64,000 nt of DNA from Schistocerca nitens (Eukaryota; Arthropoda; Insecta; Orthoptera; Acrididae), in contig NC_064619.1 of NCBI RefSeq assembly GCF_023898315.1, forward strand, positions 507,442,594 through 507,506,593, read 5' to 3'. Position 1 is the stretch's first letter, and each line of letters opens with the position of its first letter. The notes below the pieces were generated by a model. The model was given only the letters and a program-made list of their open reading frames with translations, was not told the DNA's origin and did not search any database. The translations under genes were made by a program, and so were the position numbers. Positions 35,071 to 46,207 of this stretch are shown here, piece after piece.

Positions 35071-35437
35071 TGCCTTTGTACGGCTGAGGTACACGTATAC
35101 AACGGACAGCTGCCATGTGGCAGTTCCAATTCCCAAAAGTGTGTCGATCTGGCATTCTGCGGAGATAGCCAACTGTGTAGTAATATCTCGGTCAGCCACA
35201 CAGTTTTAATCTGCCAGGAAGTTTCATATCGGCGCACACTCCACTGCACAGTGAAAATGTCATTCTGAAGACACTTATTATCCGCAATTTAGTTACATAT
35301 TAGTTTATTTTGGTAGTGCTGCCGTTTTACGTTGATGACGCATAATTTGTTTATTTGTTGTTGTATCTCTGTGATTTTCAAGCTGCTAGGTTAGTTTAGT
35401 TATTGCCGCCGAGTTGTTAATCATGGCTGCTCCGCTG

Positions 35438-35999
35438 CGCCGGCTGCGGTGGCCGAGCGGTTTTAGGTGCTTCTGTCCGGAACCGCGCGATTACTACGTT
35501 CGCAGGGCCGGCCAGAGTGGCCGAGCGGTTCTAGGCGCTTCAGTCTGGAAACGTGCGACCGCTACGGTCGCAGGTTCGAATCCTGCCTCGGGCATAGATG
35601 TGTGTGATGTCCTTAGGTTAGTTAGGTTTAAATAGTTGTAAGTTCTAGGGGACTCATGACCTCAGATGTTGAGTCCCATAGTGCTCAGAGCCATTTGAAC
35701 CATTTGAACTACGGTCGCAGGTTCGAATCCTGCCTCGGGCATGGGTGTGTGTGATGTCCTTAGCTTACTTAGGTTTAAGTAGTTCTAAGTTCTAGGGGAC
35801 TGATGACATCAGATGTTAAGTACCATAGTGCTCAGAGCCATTTGAACCATTTGAACTACGGTCGCAGGTTCGAATCCTGCCTCGGGCATGGGTGTGTGTG
35901 ATGTCCTTAGCTTACTTAGGTTTAAGTAGTTCTAAGTTCTAGGGGACTGATGACATCAGATGTTAAGTACCATAGTGCTCAGAGCCAGTTGAACCATTT
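35438..35999 (+). repeat. Tandem SINE-A array bounded by one duplication
   Basis: Four SINE-A segments in the same orientation: a head fragment (35438-35505), a full copy (35506-35705), and two near-identical 147-bp 5'-truncated units (35706-35852 and 35853-35999), each starting 'gaactacggtcgcaggttcg'. The whole array is flanked by a single perfect 10-bp duplication tgctccgctg (35428-35437 and 36000-36009). It splits the mariner-C coding sequence five codons after its ATG. The last two units were probably made by tandem duplication. Confidence 0.92.
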
Positions 36000-36324
36000 T
36001 GCTCCGCTGTCTATTTGCACCAAAGAAGAGCAACGATCAGTGATGCTTTGCTTGTGGTCGGAAAGCGTATTAGGAGCCGAAATTCATCGAAGACTTTCGG
36101 AACAGTACAGGAACAGTATTTTGCCACAACGGAGTGTCTACGAATGGATTGATAAATTCCGAAATGGTCGCACAAGTGTTACGCATGATGAGGGACCCGG
36201 ACTACCGTTACAGCCACAAATGAAGAAACCATTGAGACAGACAATTAACTTTCGACGAAGTGGTACATAGTCTGCAAATTAGCCACGGTTCTGCCTAAGA
36301 AACCATCCACAACAGATTTGGGTT

Positions 36325-36511
36325 CAAAAACGGCTCTGAGCACTGTAGGACTTAACTTCTGAGGTCATCAGTCCCCTAGAACTTAAAATTACTTAAACCT
36401 AACTAAACTAAGGACACCACACACATCCATGCCTGAGGCAGGATTCGAACCTGCGACCGTAGCGGTCGCGCGGTTCCAGATTGTAGCGCCTAGAACCGCT
36501 CTGCCACTCCG
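36325..36511 (-). mobile_element. SINE-A inserted in mariner-C
   Basis: Minus-strand SINE-A with head, body and tail. Imperfect 15-bp duplications (caacagatttgggtt at 36310-36324 and caacagacgtgggtt at 36512-36526) differ at two adjacent positions. It interrupts the region between the HTH and the first catalytic Asp. Confidence 0.88.
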
Positions 36512-37004
36512 CAACAGACGTGGGTTTCATAAAGTTTGTGCAAAATGAGTTCCGAAACAACTCACACAGTTGCATAAACAAACGAGCTTGGACATCCGCA
36601 AAAAACATTTGGATCGCTAAGATAAAGAAGGGGTTACAACTTCTTAGACAGGATCATTACTGGCGACGAAAAATGGATCCATCATTACGAGCCGGAGTGT
36701 TAACGGCAGAGTATGGAAAGGAAATATTCAAATTCGCCGTGCAAGAAAAAGTTCAAGACCCAAACGTACGTAGGAAAACTGGTGCTTACGGTTTTTTGGG
36801 CCGCACAAGATCCAGTACAGGAACATTATGCGGAAAGGGGCACAAAAATAAACAGTGTACTTTAAAGAGAGATGCTTACTGCCAGACTGAAGCCTGCAGT
36901 TCGAAGCAAAGGCCGGGGATTGCCGTCAAATGGTGTTGTGTTGTAGCACGAAAATGCCCGCCCGCATACTGCTGCGTATGACCTCTTAGCCACAAACAAT
37001 CCAT

Positions 37005-38190
37005 AGCTGAAAGAGAGCATCATGACTGATACAGGGATTAGTGATCACAAGGTCGTTGTAGCTAGGCTCAATACCGTTTCTTCCAAATCCACTAGAAACA
37101 AACGCAAAATAATTTTATTTAAAAAAGTGGATAAAGTGTCACTAGAAGCCTTCCTAAGAGACAATCTCCATTCCTTCCGAACTGACTATGCAAATGTAGA
37201 CAAGATGTGCCCCAATACAAATATATAGTAGTAACAGCAATTGACAGATTCATACCTCATAAATTGGTAAGAGATGGAACTGATCCCCCGTGGTACACAA
37301 AACAGGTGCGAACTCTGTTGCAGAGGCAACGGAAAAAGCATGCGAAGTTCAGAAGAACGCGAAATCCCGAAGATTGGCTAAAATTTACAGACGCGCGAAA
37401 TTTGGCACGGACTTCAATGCGAGATGCCTTTAATAGGTTCCACAACGAAACATTGTCTCGAAATTTGGTAGAAAATCCGAAGAAATTCTGGTCGTATGTA
37501 AAGTACACAAGCGGCAAGACGCAGTCAATACCTTCGCTGCGCAGTGCCGATGGTACTGTTACCGACGACTGTGCCACTAAAGCAGAGTTATTGAACGCAG
37601 TTTTCCGAAATTCCTTCACCAGGGAAAATGAATGGAATATTCCAGAATTTGAAACACGAACAGCTGCTAGCATGAGTTTCTTAGAAGTAGATACCTTAGG
37701 GGTTGCGAAGCAGCTCAAATCGCTTGATACGGGCAAGTCTTCAGGTCCTGATTGTATACCGATTAGGTTCCTTTCAGATTACGATGATACAATAGCTCCC
37801 TACTTAGCACTCATATGCAACCGCTCGCTCACCGATAGATCTGTACCTACAGATTGGAAAATTGCGCAGGTCGCACCAGTGTTTAAGAAGGGTAGTAGGA
37901 GTAATCCATCGAACTACAGACCTATATCATTGACGTCGGTTTGCAGTAGGGTTTTGGAGCATATGCTGTATTCAAACATTATGAATCACCTCGAAGGGGA
38001 CGATCTATTGATACGTAATCAGCATGGTTTCAGAAAACATCGTTCTTGTGCAACGCAGCTAGCTCTTTATTCGCACGAAGTAATGGCCGCTATCGACAGG
38101 GGATCTCAAGTTGTTTTTCCGCTAATAGCTACGCTGCAGTTGTACCGTAAACGAGCGCATGTGAAACGTGGATCTTGAATTACATTACAG
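37005..38190 (+). mobile_element. CR1-like LINE fragment (endonuclease end to mid-RT)
   Basis: Starts within the endonuclease C terminus (GISDHKVVVARL, the SDH block) and runs through the linker into RT, ending after AIDRGSQV before the first catalytic Asp block. It is truncated on both sides. Sequence order and motifs match the longer CR1-like copy at 60.6-64 kb but divergence is substantial, so it is a different subfamily or an older copy. It replaces the missing right end of mariner-C. Confidence 0.85.
37207..38178 (+). pseudogene. CR1-like ORF2 fragment (323 aa frame)
   Basis: An open frame with PPWYTKQVRTLLQRQ (post-endonuclease linker), NPKKFWSYVKYTSGK, GKSSGPDCIPIRFL, NYRPISLTSVCSRVLEHML and NQHGFRKHRSCATQLALYSH, which are RT fingers blocks of CR1/L2-type elements. 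The catalytic palm (first Asp and FADD) is absent because the sequence is cut off at about residue 305, followed by unrelated codons. Not functional. Confidence 0.88.
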
Positions 38191-38411
38191 GCAAACTTTG
38201 GTCACATAGGTAGAAAAGTACTGGGAAACGGGTGTGTTGAGTGGGGGGAGAGGGACCGGCTCTTGCCATGTGAAACAACAACATCGTGAAATCAGAACCG
38301 TATTTGTTACTTAATTGGACTCAGTTCACATTGTGTACTGCTACTGTTGGCAGTCACCTGTCGTGCTGATTTTTTGATTGCCGACACTAACAACTGGCAA
38401 TTGTTAATTTC
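38191..38411. other. Unassigned spacer before RTE 5' end
   Basis: Short sequence between the CR1 fragment and the RTE element. No feature recognised. Confidence 0.4.
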
Positions 38412-38489
38412 GCCCCACCACTAGGACGCCATGAACCATGGACCTTGCCGTTGGTGGGGAGGCTTGCGTGCCTCAGCGATACAGATGGC
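38412..38489 (+). ncRNA. Putative HDV-like self-cleaving ribozyme (RTE 5' end)
   Basis: By eye the first 78 nt of the element fold in the HDV order. P1: 38413-38420 (ccccacca) with 38452-38459 (tggtgggg), 8 pairs. P2: 38428-38432 (gccat) with 38485-38489 (atggc). P3: 38438-38441 with 38448-38451, including one G-U. L3 contains 'ccttgc', close to the HDV 'ccucgc'. P4: 38460-38463 with 38470-38473. J4/2 reads 'agcga', placing a candidate catalytic C at 38477. HDV-like ribozymes are known at the 5' ends of R2 and RTE retrotransposons. Cleavage would be expected just before P1, where the element starts. The P1.1 pairing is unclear, and activity is untested. Confidence 0.6.
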
Positions 38490-38917
38490 CGTACCGTAGG
38501 TGCAACCATACCGGAGGGGTATCTGATGAGAGGCCAGACAAACATGTGGTTCCTGAAGAGGGGCAGCAGCCTTTTCAGTAGTTGCAAGGACAACAGTCTG
38601 GATGATTGACTGATCTGGCCTTGTAACATTAACCAAAACGGCCTTGCTGTGCTGGTACTGCGAACGGCTGAAAGCAAGGGGAAACTACAGCCGTAATTTT
38701 TCCCGAGGACATGCAGCTTTACTGTATGATTAAATGATGATGGCGTCCTCTTGGGTAAAATATTCCAGAGGTAAAATAGTCCCCATTCTGATCTCCGGGC
38801 GGGGACTACTCAAGAGGACGTCGTTATCAAGAGAAAGAAAACTGGCATTCTACGGATCGGAGCTGGAATGTCAGATCCCTTAATCGGGCAGGTAGGTTAG
38901 AAAATTTAAAAAGGGAA

Positions 38918-40486
38918 ATGGATAGGTTAAAGTTAGATATAGTGGGAATTAGTGAAGTTCGGTGGCAAGAGGAACAAGACTTTTGGTCAGGCGAATACAG
39001 GGTTATAAATACAGAATCAAATAGGGGTAATGCAGGAGTCGGTTTAATAATGAATAAAAAAATAGGAGTGCGGGTAAGTTACTACAAACAGCATAGTGAA
39101 CGCATTATTGTGTCCAAGATAGACACAAAGCACATGCCTACTACAGTAGTACAAGTTTATATGCCAACTAGCTCTGCGGAAATTGATGAAGAAATTGATG
39201 AAATGTATGACGAGATAAAAGAAATTATTCAGGTAGTGAAGGGAGACGAAAATTTAATAGTCATGGGTGACTGGAATTCGTCAGTAGGAAAAGGGAGAGA
39301 AGGAAACATAGTAGGTGAATATGGATTGGGGGGAAGAAATGAAAGAGGAAGCCGCCTTGTAGAATTTTGCACAGAGCGTGACTTAATCATAGCTAACACT
39401 TGGTTCAAGAATCATAAAAGAAAGTTCTATACCTGGAAGAATCCTGGAGATACTAAAAGGTATCAGATAGATTATATAATGGTAAGACAGAGATTTAGGA
39501 ACCAGGTTTTAAATTGTAAGACATTTCCAGTGGCAGATGTGGATTCTGACCACAATCTATTGGTTATGAACTGCAGATTTAAACTGAAGAAACTGCAAAA
39601 AGGTGGGAATTTAAGGAGATGGGACCTGGATAAACTGAAAGATCCAGAGGTTATAGAGAGTTTCAGGGAGAGTATAAGGGAACAACTGACAGGAATGGGG
39701 GAAAGAAATACAATAGAAGAAGAATGGGTAGCTCTGAGGGATGAAGTAGTGAAGGCAGCAGAGGATCAAGTAAGTAAAAAGACGAGGGCTAATAGAAATC
39801 CTTGGGTAACAGAAGAAATATTGAATTTAATTGATGAAAGGAGAAAATATAAAAATGCAGTAAATGACGCAGGCAAAAAGGAATACAAATGTCTCAAAAA
39901 TGAGTTCGACAGGAAGTGCAAAATGGCTAAGCAGGGATGGCTAGAGGACAAATGTAAGGATGTAGAGGCTTGTCTCACTAGGGGTAAGATAGATACTGCC
40001 TACAGAAAAATTAAAGAGACCTTTGGAGAGAAGACAACCACTTGTATGAATATCAAGAGCTCAGATGGCAACCCAGTTCTAAGCAAAGAAGGGAAGGCAG
40101 AAAGGTGGAAGGAGTATATAGAGGGTTTACACAAGGGCGATGTACTTGAGGACAATATTATGGAAATGGAAGAGGATGTAGATGAAGATGAAATGGGAGA
40201 TAAGATACTGCGTGAAGAGCTTGACAGAGCACTGAAAGACCTGAGTCGAAACAAGGCCCCGGGAGTAGACAACATTCCATTAGAACTACCCATGGCCTTG
40301 AGAGAGCCAGTCATGACAAAACTCTACCATCTGGTGAGCAAGATGTATGAGACAGGCGAAATACCCACAGACTTCAAGAATATAATAATTCCAATCCCAA
40401 AGAAAGCAGGTGTTGACAGATGTGAAAATGACCGAACTATCAGTTTAATAAGTCACAGCTGCAAAATACTAACTCGAATTCTTTAG
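38918..40486 (+). pseudogene. RTE ORF2: AP endonuclease and start of RT (522 aa frame)
   Basis: An apurinic-type endonuclease occupies about residues 1-220: GISEVRWQ near residue 13 (catalytic Glu), VMGDWNSSVG near 115, and VDSDHNLLV near 207 (SDH block). A coiled, charged linker follows, and then RT fingers ending ISHSCKILTRIL. The frame closes at TAG (40484-40486); the sister copy at 21 kb has a Tyr codon (tac) there, so this is a nonsense mutation. The true N terminus begins upstream (RSWNVRSLNRAGRLENLKRE at 38863-38915). The enzyme would nick target DNA for target-primed reverse transcription. Confidence 0.93.
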
Positions 40487-40492
40487 AGACGA

Positions 40493-41407
40493 ATGGAAAA
40501 ACTGGTAGAAGCGGACCTCGGGGAAGATCAGTTTGGATTCCGTAGAAATGTTGGAACACGTGAGGCAATACTAACCTTACGACTTATCTTAGAAGAAAGA
40601 TTAAGAAAAGGCAAACCTACGTTTCTAGCATTTGTAGACTTAGAGAAAGCTTTTGACAATGTTGACTGGAATACTCTCTTTCAAATTCTAAAGGTGTCAG
40701 GGGTAAAATACAGGGAGCGAAAGGCTATTTACAATTTGTACAGAAACCAGAGGGCAGTTATAAGAGTCGAGGGGCATGAAAGGGAAGAAGTGGTTGGGAA
40801 AGGAGTGATACAGGGTTGTAGCCTCTCCCCGATGTTATTCAATCTGTATATTGAGCAAGCAGTAAAGGAAACAAAAGAAAAATTCGGAGTATGCGTGCGG
40901 AACGATTTGAAGTGGAATGATCATATAAAATTAATTGTTGGTAAGGCGGGTACCAGGTTGAGATTCATTGGGAGAGTGCTTAGAAAATGTAGTCCATCAA
41001 CAAAGGAGGTGGCTTACAAAACACTCGTTCGACCGATACTTGAGTATTGCTCATCAGTGTGGGATCCGTACCTGATCGGGTTGACGGAGGAGATAGAGAA
41101 GATCCAAAGAAGAGCGGCGCGTTTCGTCACAGGGTTATTTGGTAACCGTGATAGCGTTACGGAGATGTTTAATAAACTCAAGTGGCAGACTCTGCAAGAG
41201 AGGCGCTCTGCATCGCGGTGTAGCTTGCTCGCCAGGTTTCGAGAGGATGCGTTTCTGGATGAGGTATCGAGTATATTGCTTCCCCCTACTTATAGCTCCC
41301 GAGGAGATCACGAATGTAAAATTAGAGAGATTAGAGCGCGCACGGAGGCTTTCAGACAGTCTTTCTTCCTGCGAACCATACGCGACTGGAACAGGAAAGG
41401 GAGGTAA
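40493..41407 (+). pseudogene. In-frame RTE RT / CR1 C-terminus chimera (304 aa frame)
   Basis: Continues the same frame as 38918-40486 after the stop. Residues 1-~130 are RTE RT: QFGFRRNVGTREAI, FLAFVDLEKAFDNVDW and GVIQGCSLSPMLFNL (the usual Arg of GVRQG is Ile). From about residue 133 the frame passes directly into CR1-type sequence: VCVRNDLKWNDHIKLI, TLVRPILEYCSSVWDP and EKIQRRAARFVTG, ending at the CR1 stop. The chimera lacks the RTE FADD, so it is not an active RT. The in-frame junction appears accidental. Confidence 0.92.
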
Positions 41408-41489
41408 TGACAGTGGCACGTAAAGTGCCCTCCGCCACACACCGTTGGGTGGCTTGCGGAGTATGAATGTAGATGTAGATGTAGATGTA
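40892..41489 (+). mobile_element. CR1-like LINE 3' end inserted in RTE
   Basis: A 5'-truncated CR1-like copy, nearly identical to 63556-64000 over their shared part. Its 3' end has 'ccgttgggtggcttgcgga' and an ATGTAG hexamer tail. A 5-bp duplication gagta (40887-40891 and 41490-41494) can be assigned by comparison with the uninterrupted RTE at 21427. The 5' junction shows microhomology: both the target and the intact CR1 read ggagta. High similarity implies recent insertion. Confidence 0.93.
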
Positions 41490-41527
41490 GAGTAGGTATT
41501 AAAATTCATCCAGAAGAAGTAAAAACT

Positions 41528-42292
41528 TTGAGGTTCGCCGATGACATTGTAATTCTGTCAGAGACAGCAAAGGACTTGGAAGAGCAGTTGAACGGAATGG
41601 ACAGTGTCTTGAAAGGAGTATATAAGATGAACATCAACAAAAGCAAAACGTGGATAATGGAATGTAGTCAAATTAAATCGGGTGATGCTGAGGGGATTAG
41701 ATTAGGAAATGAGACACTTAAAGTAGTAAAGGAGTTTTTCTATTTAGGGAGTAAAATAACTGATGATGGTCGAAGTAGAGAGGATATAAAATGTAGACTG
41801 TCAATGGCAAGGAAATCGTTTCTGAAGAAGAGAAATTTGTTAACATCGAGTATAGATTTAAGTGTCAGAAAATCGTTTCTGAAAGTATTTGTGTGGATTG
41901 TAGCCATGTATGGAAGTGAAACATGGACGATAACCAGTTTGGACAAGAAGAGAATAGAAGCTTTCGAAATGTGGTGCTACAGAAGAATGCTGAAGATAAG
42001 GTGGGTAGATCACGTAACTAATGAGGAGGTATTGAATAGGATTGGGGAGAAGAGAAGTTTGTGGCACAACTTGACTAGAAGAAGGGATCGGTTGGTAGGA
42101 CATGTTTTGAGGCATCAAGGGATCACAAATTTAGCATTGGAGGGCAGCGTGAAGGGTAAAAATCGTAGACCAAGAAATCAATACACTAAGCAGATTCAGA
42201 AGGATGTAAGTTGCAGTAGGTACTGGGAGATGAAGAAGCTTGCACAGGATAGAGTAGCATGGAGAGCTGCATCAAACCAGTCTCAGGACTGA
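41528..42292 (+). pseudogene. RTE ORF2 C-terminal part (254 aa frame)
   Basis: The RTE RT resumes after the CR1 insertion with RFADDIVILSETAKDLEEQL (catalytic Asp pair) and continues through KEFFYLGSKITDDGRSREDI, YGSETWTI, EAFEMWCYRRMLKIRWVDHV, VLRHQGITNLALEG and the terminal CSRYWEMKKLAQDRVAWR. No internal stop is present. It is separated from its own 5' part by the insertion. Confidence 0.93.
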
Positions 42293-42339
42293 GTACCACA
42301 ACAACAACAACAACTAATACGCCTTTAAATATTTCGCAC

Positions 42340-42900
42340 TCCTTACTATTCCTTCATTTTTTTTTTCGGGTCATAATTGTTGTGACTGGTTTCAGATGTC
42401 CTGCTACGAGTAATACTCACACCTTGTGTTTTCTCTTATTTGTTATCTATAGTTTCCTCTACTACCATGCAAGTTCTTTCCTGGTATCCTTAATACATGT
42501 CCTATCATACCTTTTCCTTACTAATATTTTCTCACCAGTTTTTTGTTGGACATCCTGATTTTTTTCAGTCCAGTCGACATAATTTTCGGTATAGTTTTGT
42601 AGTACCACAGTCTTACTTACTTCGCACAATACCGTGCTCCAAACGTACATTTTCAGAAATTTCTTCCTCACAGCAAGGAGACTTCTTTTATCTTGTTCCC
42701 AAACTTTGATGTTAAATTTAAAGATGATCTCATTTTCGCTACTCCTAATTACTTTTGTTCATCTTCGATTTACTCTCGGACCATATCCTGTGCTCATCAG
42801 ACTAATTCCATTTAGCAACCCTGTCCTTCTTCCTGCCTTTCACTGAGGATAGGTCAGAAGCAAAACCTATCATTCCTCCCGGTTATGGCAAAAATTTTTT
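42340..42900 (-). mobile_element. RTE-B LINE fragment, antisense
   Basis: The minus strand encodes FLKMYVWSTVLC (compare FLKVFVWIVAMYGSETW) at 42655-42600 and a decayed version of the VNRRKTEVM block near 42770-42750, the same order as in the RTE-B copies. A tail-like 'catctgaaaccagtcac' lies near 42390. It is the only RTE fragment here on the minus strand and faces the end of the RTE-A copy. Confidence 0.65.
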
Positions 42901-45380
42901 CTTATAATCATTTGGCCTTATTGTTCCATCCTGATTTTCGTAGCCATTCTTTATTCCAGCACGTAATCTGCGTGACTTTGGTAGTAATAATCAAAACAAT
43001 CTCAGACGTATAGTAAATAATTTTTTTGTCGCACTGTTATCATTACATTAAATTAACTAAGCTCTTTCGGTTTGTTCTGTACTGCTGTTCGGCTGCCGAA
43101 AGCTACATACAGCAGAGAATCTATAAAACAGATTTTCAAGTCTCTCTCGAGACGAAAGAAATCTCAACGGGTGCAGATTATCGAAACTTGATTGGCTCAA
43201 CCTAATATTAACTTGACAAGCATGCAGTTGGCGTGGTACGGTGTAGAGCATAGAGGTGAATCAACGAAACGCCTATCTCGTACACCTTATGCAGGTAACA
43301 CGGGAGAGCTGTCTGTAAGCCCCAAGATGGTATTTCCAAGCCATTGCCGCGTACTATACTTTCTTATCGTGGATGGCGGGCAAATTGGGTACCTCTGGAA
43401 GTTTTCTTACAAGTAAGAGGCATTCGATAAGTGCTGTTTGAGTCACATATCGAACCTCTTGATGATATCCATACATTTCACAAACCTTGTGCAATATGCC
43501 ACCTAGATTAAGTGAACCTCTAAGCTGGGTATCCCATCTATCAAGAGTCCACGAGAGAGCATTATGTGCTGGTAGGCACTTCTAGAAACGCTTTTTTCTT
43601 GCTAGACCACCTGTCTGTACAGTCGCACTTACGAAATTCAAAATTTGTTAAATATGATTGGGCACATTAATCTACATATCAGCTTTTCCACACAGTCTGA
43701 TTACCCGATTCACTCACGTTTATTCCCATTTAGGTCTGTCCATTGTTCCAAACAAATACCGATACATCAAGGGTTTAACTATCAGGAACACTATATTTTA
43801 TCACGGTAGCAGGAACTGTCTGAATGTTAACAAACAATACAGATGTAGATTCTGTTATGATTCCACAGAGAGCAGATAGTTTACGACTGACATGATTTTA
43901 CCTATAATTCAGACAGCGATTGAGCTTCCAAAAACGTCTCCCACTTCTTCAGAATCTCCTAAACAGCTGCCTGAATATTTTTATTTTCGACTTTCTGTCT
44001 CTTCGCCTAAGGACGAACCTTTATTTTCCAGGTTTACTCAAATAGTGAAGGCAATTTGGAAAAATATATTTAACTCCTGTTGATAACAGACTTGTTCTGG
44101 TGAGTATGCGAAGCACTCCTCCATTTCTTTTGCTGTCCTGACATCTTGTAATTTGATGAGAGTGAAAATGTTGCTCACCCACCTACAACCAATAACCCAC
44201 GACACGATTAAGCAGGACCGATTACCACGATCTTCAAATGAAGAACTAATGTTAGTGAGGGACTAGTCTAAGATAGCTTTTTTAGAATCTACCCTAGTTG
44301 AAAAGTGCTGAATATTGTGTTTTTGTTTTGTTTTTTATGTTAGATATTTGTGACTTATCTTAAGCAAATCGGTGTCTTACCATTCATATTAGGCTACCTG
44401 GTCTTTCGCAAACCGCGTTATTCAGATAATAAAACACCAAATATAGCTCCTTCTCTAATCACTTGGCCACAAAAGAGAAACCTTTACTCTTTCTGTCTTC
44501 CTTTCAATTGAGATTCTAGAACCGTGCCGTTAGTCTATTGAACCACTAATCCAGCAACTGCTAAACACAACGCCTTGTTGAATTTCTACAAGCAGCTCGG
44601 TTGACATAAAACTAACCCTACATAAGTAGTGCTCTGAATCAATAACACAACAATCTGATGAAACACATTACATGAAGCACACCGAAGCACACGATAATTT
44701 AGTCTGGTTTCATATCACAATAGTAACATATTGTTAGGGAAAGTTAACAGGATAGTGCTACACAAATAACCCAAAAATAAATTGGCGTTTAGTGTCATGT
44801 GACTCCCATGAATTCAGCGGCAACCTACTGGCACTTTCCTGAAAAATCGAAACTGGAAGCCGCATGAATTAAATCCTCACATTGATTTTATCTAGAGCAG
44901 TGGACACGCTTCACAGATAACGTTCAGTTTCAATCTTCCATTACAAAATTTAAAGTACGTTAGTAACGATGTTATAGCACTATACTGCCAGAACAGTAAC
45001 ACAGTAAGTACAAAGTTACGTGTAAATTAAGGTTATGCTTCACATTATTAACTTCATACTGCAGTGTTATCATGAAGGAGCTTAAATGATTTCCCTCTGT
45101 TGTTTTACTGCTAGTTAAATTTTCCCTTGGGATTGCCTTTTGTCATTTTTATTCTTTCGGAGATGGAAAAAATTGCACTTTCGGTCCAGTCGGATAATTT
45201 CCTTGCAGCGTATCACAGAACATCTGTCGGGAATTTTGTAATAATTCTGAAACAGCCATACTCTCTAACATTCACGTATCCCTACGGTCAGCACAATGAT
45301 ACGCCACATCAGTAGTTTGCTATTGCTATGACTACTCCTCGTATACCCATCATCTGTGGCGCTGACGTAGCTCGCTGCCG
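42901..45380. other. Unassigned AT-rich sequence
   Basis: About 2.5 kb without a recognisable gene. At 45367-45402 a short tandem repeat based on 'cgtagctcgctgc' occurs. Frames are 83 codons or shorter. Confidence 0.45.
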
Positions 45381-46185
45381 TAGCTCGCTGCCGTAGCTGT
45401 GGCAAGGATTGTGGCAGGGGTTGGACTAACTGTCTTTCATGTAACTCCGCAACAGAGTCACAAGTGGTTAAGTTTGCTGATGCAGTGGCCATCGCGTCAC
45501 ACGTCACTGTCAGCACTTGAACGGAAAAGACATCTTATACAGACAAGTGGAACTGAGGAGGTGCACCATCTGTTACCACATGGAACTGTTGAAGTCTTCT
45601 TGCAGTTGAGGCAGAAGCGATGAAGAAAGCATGTCGAGAAAGCAAATGCCTGAGGCAGTGCTTTAAATCTTTTCCCCCCAAGTACACATAGACCTTTGGT
45701 GAATCTCGTTCATGTTCCGTGGAGAAAGCGGCTTTTCGGTTCACCAAACACGAACATTAGTATACAATGTAGCACCGTCGCTGAAAATTATTCTCATCGA
45801 CGTGAGGTTGTCACGGTCCTTCCTTGCCAAAATCTTGGTGCGAAGTCAGATCCTGCAGCAGAATCTCCCAGAGTGTGTGAGTGGACCAACTTGAACCTGT
45901 ACGGTTCCATACTCAAGCGTTTACGCAGTATTTTGGAGAATCTTGTTTGTACGATCTGAAGCTCACGAAGTACTCGAAGTGTTTGGTTCTTTGGGCTTCA
46001 CTGGAATGCCGTTCGAATGGGATCAACATTTTAATCTCACACACGAGGCCGTCCAGTGTTTCTGGCTTTGCAAATGCAGCCCTTCCCTTCAAACAGTTTA
46101 CACCAGGTATTAATGGAAGCTCCAAATGGTGGCTCCTGGTGAAAGTGCTCATTCAGTGTCAGTTACTATCTCCCTCTTACCTTAG
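45381..46185 (-). mobile_element. Old transposase remnant (QDGAPPH-type, Tc1/mariner superfamily)
   Basis: On the minus strand, pieces in order are WCKLFEGKGCICKARNTGRP (linker/HTH end, 46120-46060), SKILRKRLSMEPYRFKLV (45930-45890), ERDSPKVYVYLGGKDLKH (45720-45660) and VVTDGAPPQFHLSV (45580-45540). The last matches the second catalytic block QQDGAPPHWHLDV of a widespread insect transposase. Frames shift repeatedly. TIRs were not found. A Tc1 element has inserted just beyond its 5' side. Confidence 0.65.
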
Positions 46186-46207
46186 TGAAGGACACGTCAC
46201 TTTTCTA

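Larger units (their letters stand above)
35300..36995 (+). mobile_element. Mariner-C transposon remnant with nested SINEs
   Basis: Mariner transposase on the plus strand. The likely start ATG is at 35423, reading MAAPL before a SINE array interrupts it. The protein resumes at 36010 as SICTKEEQRSVMLCL with SVYEWIDKF, a mariner HTH region. A second SINE interrupts at 36325. Catalytic remains are RIITGDEKWIHHYE (first Asp, 36650) and HENARPHTAA (second Asp changed to Glu, 36950). The right end is lost where CR1-like sequence begins near 37005. Left TIR not identified, so the start is approximate. Confidence 0.8.
38412..42314 (+). mobile_element. RTE-A LINE, nearly full length, with CR1 insertion
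   Basis: The most complete RTE-clade element here. It has a ~500-bp 5' leader, an AP-endonuclease, reverse transcriptase, and a 3' end 'caggactgagtacc' with a CAA microsatellite. Without the 598-bp insert it would be about 3.3 kb, typical of RTE. Defects are a probable 1-base loss near 38866, a TAG at 40484-40486, and a CR1-type insertion at 40892-41489. The leader folds like an HDV-type ribozyme (38412-38489). I could not establish a target-site duplication. Confidence 0.92.

Noticed and set aside
34734-35249. 171-codon open frame on the minus strand
   Set aside because: GC-rich, Ala/Arg/Pro-biased composition, overlapping frames on the same strand, and no recognisable domain.
35706-35999. 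CRISPR or satellite array
   Set aside because: The units are SINE-A 3' parts; the tandem arrangement is explained by SINE duplication.
38918-42292. A host gene encoding an endonuclease/reverse-transcriptase protein
   Set aside because: The motif order, 5' leader, 3' microsatellite and sister copies in the window identify an RTE retrotransposon.
42320-42336. Right target-site duplication for the RTE (atttcgc, also near 38407)
   Set aside because: Only 7 bp and displaced about 15 bp from the microsatellite end; too weak to assert.
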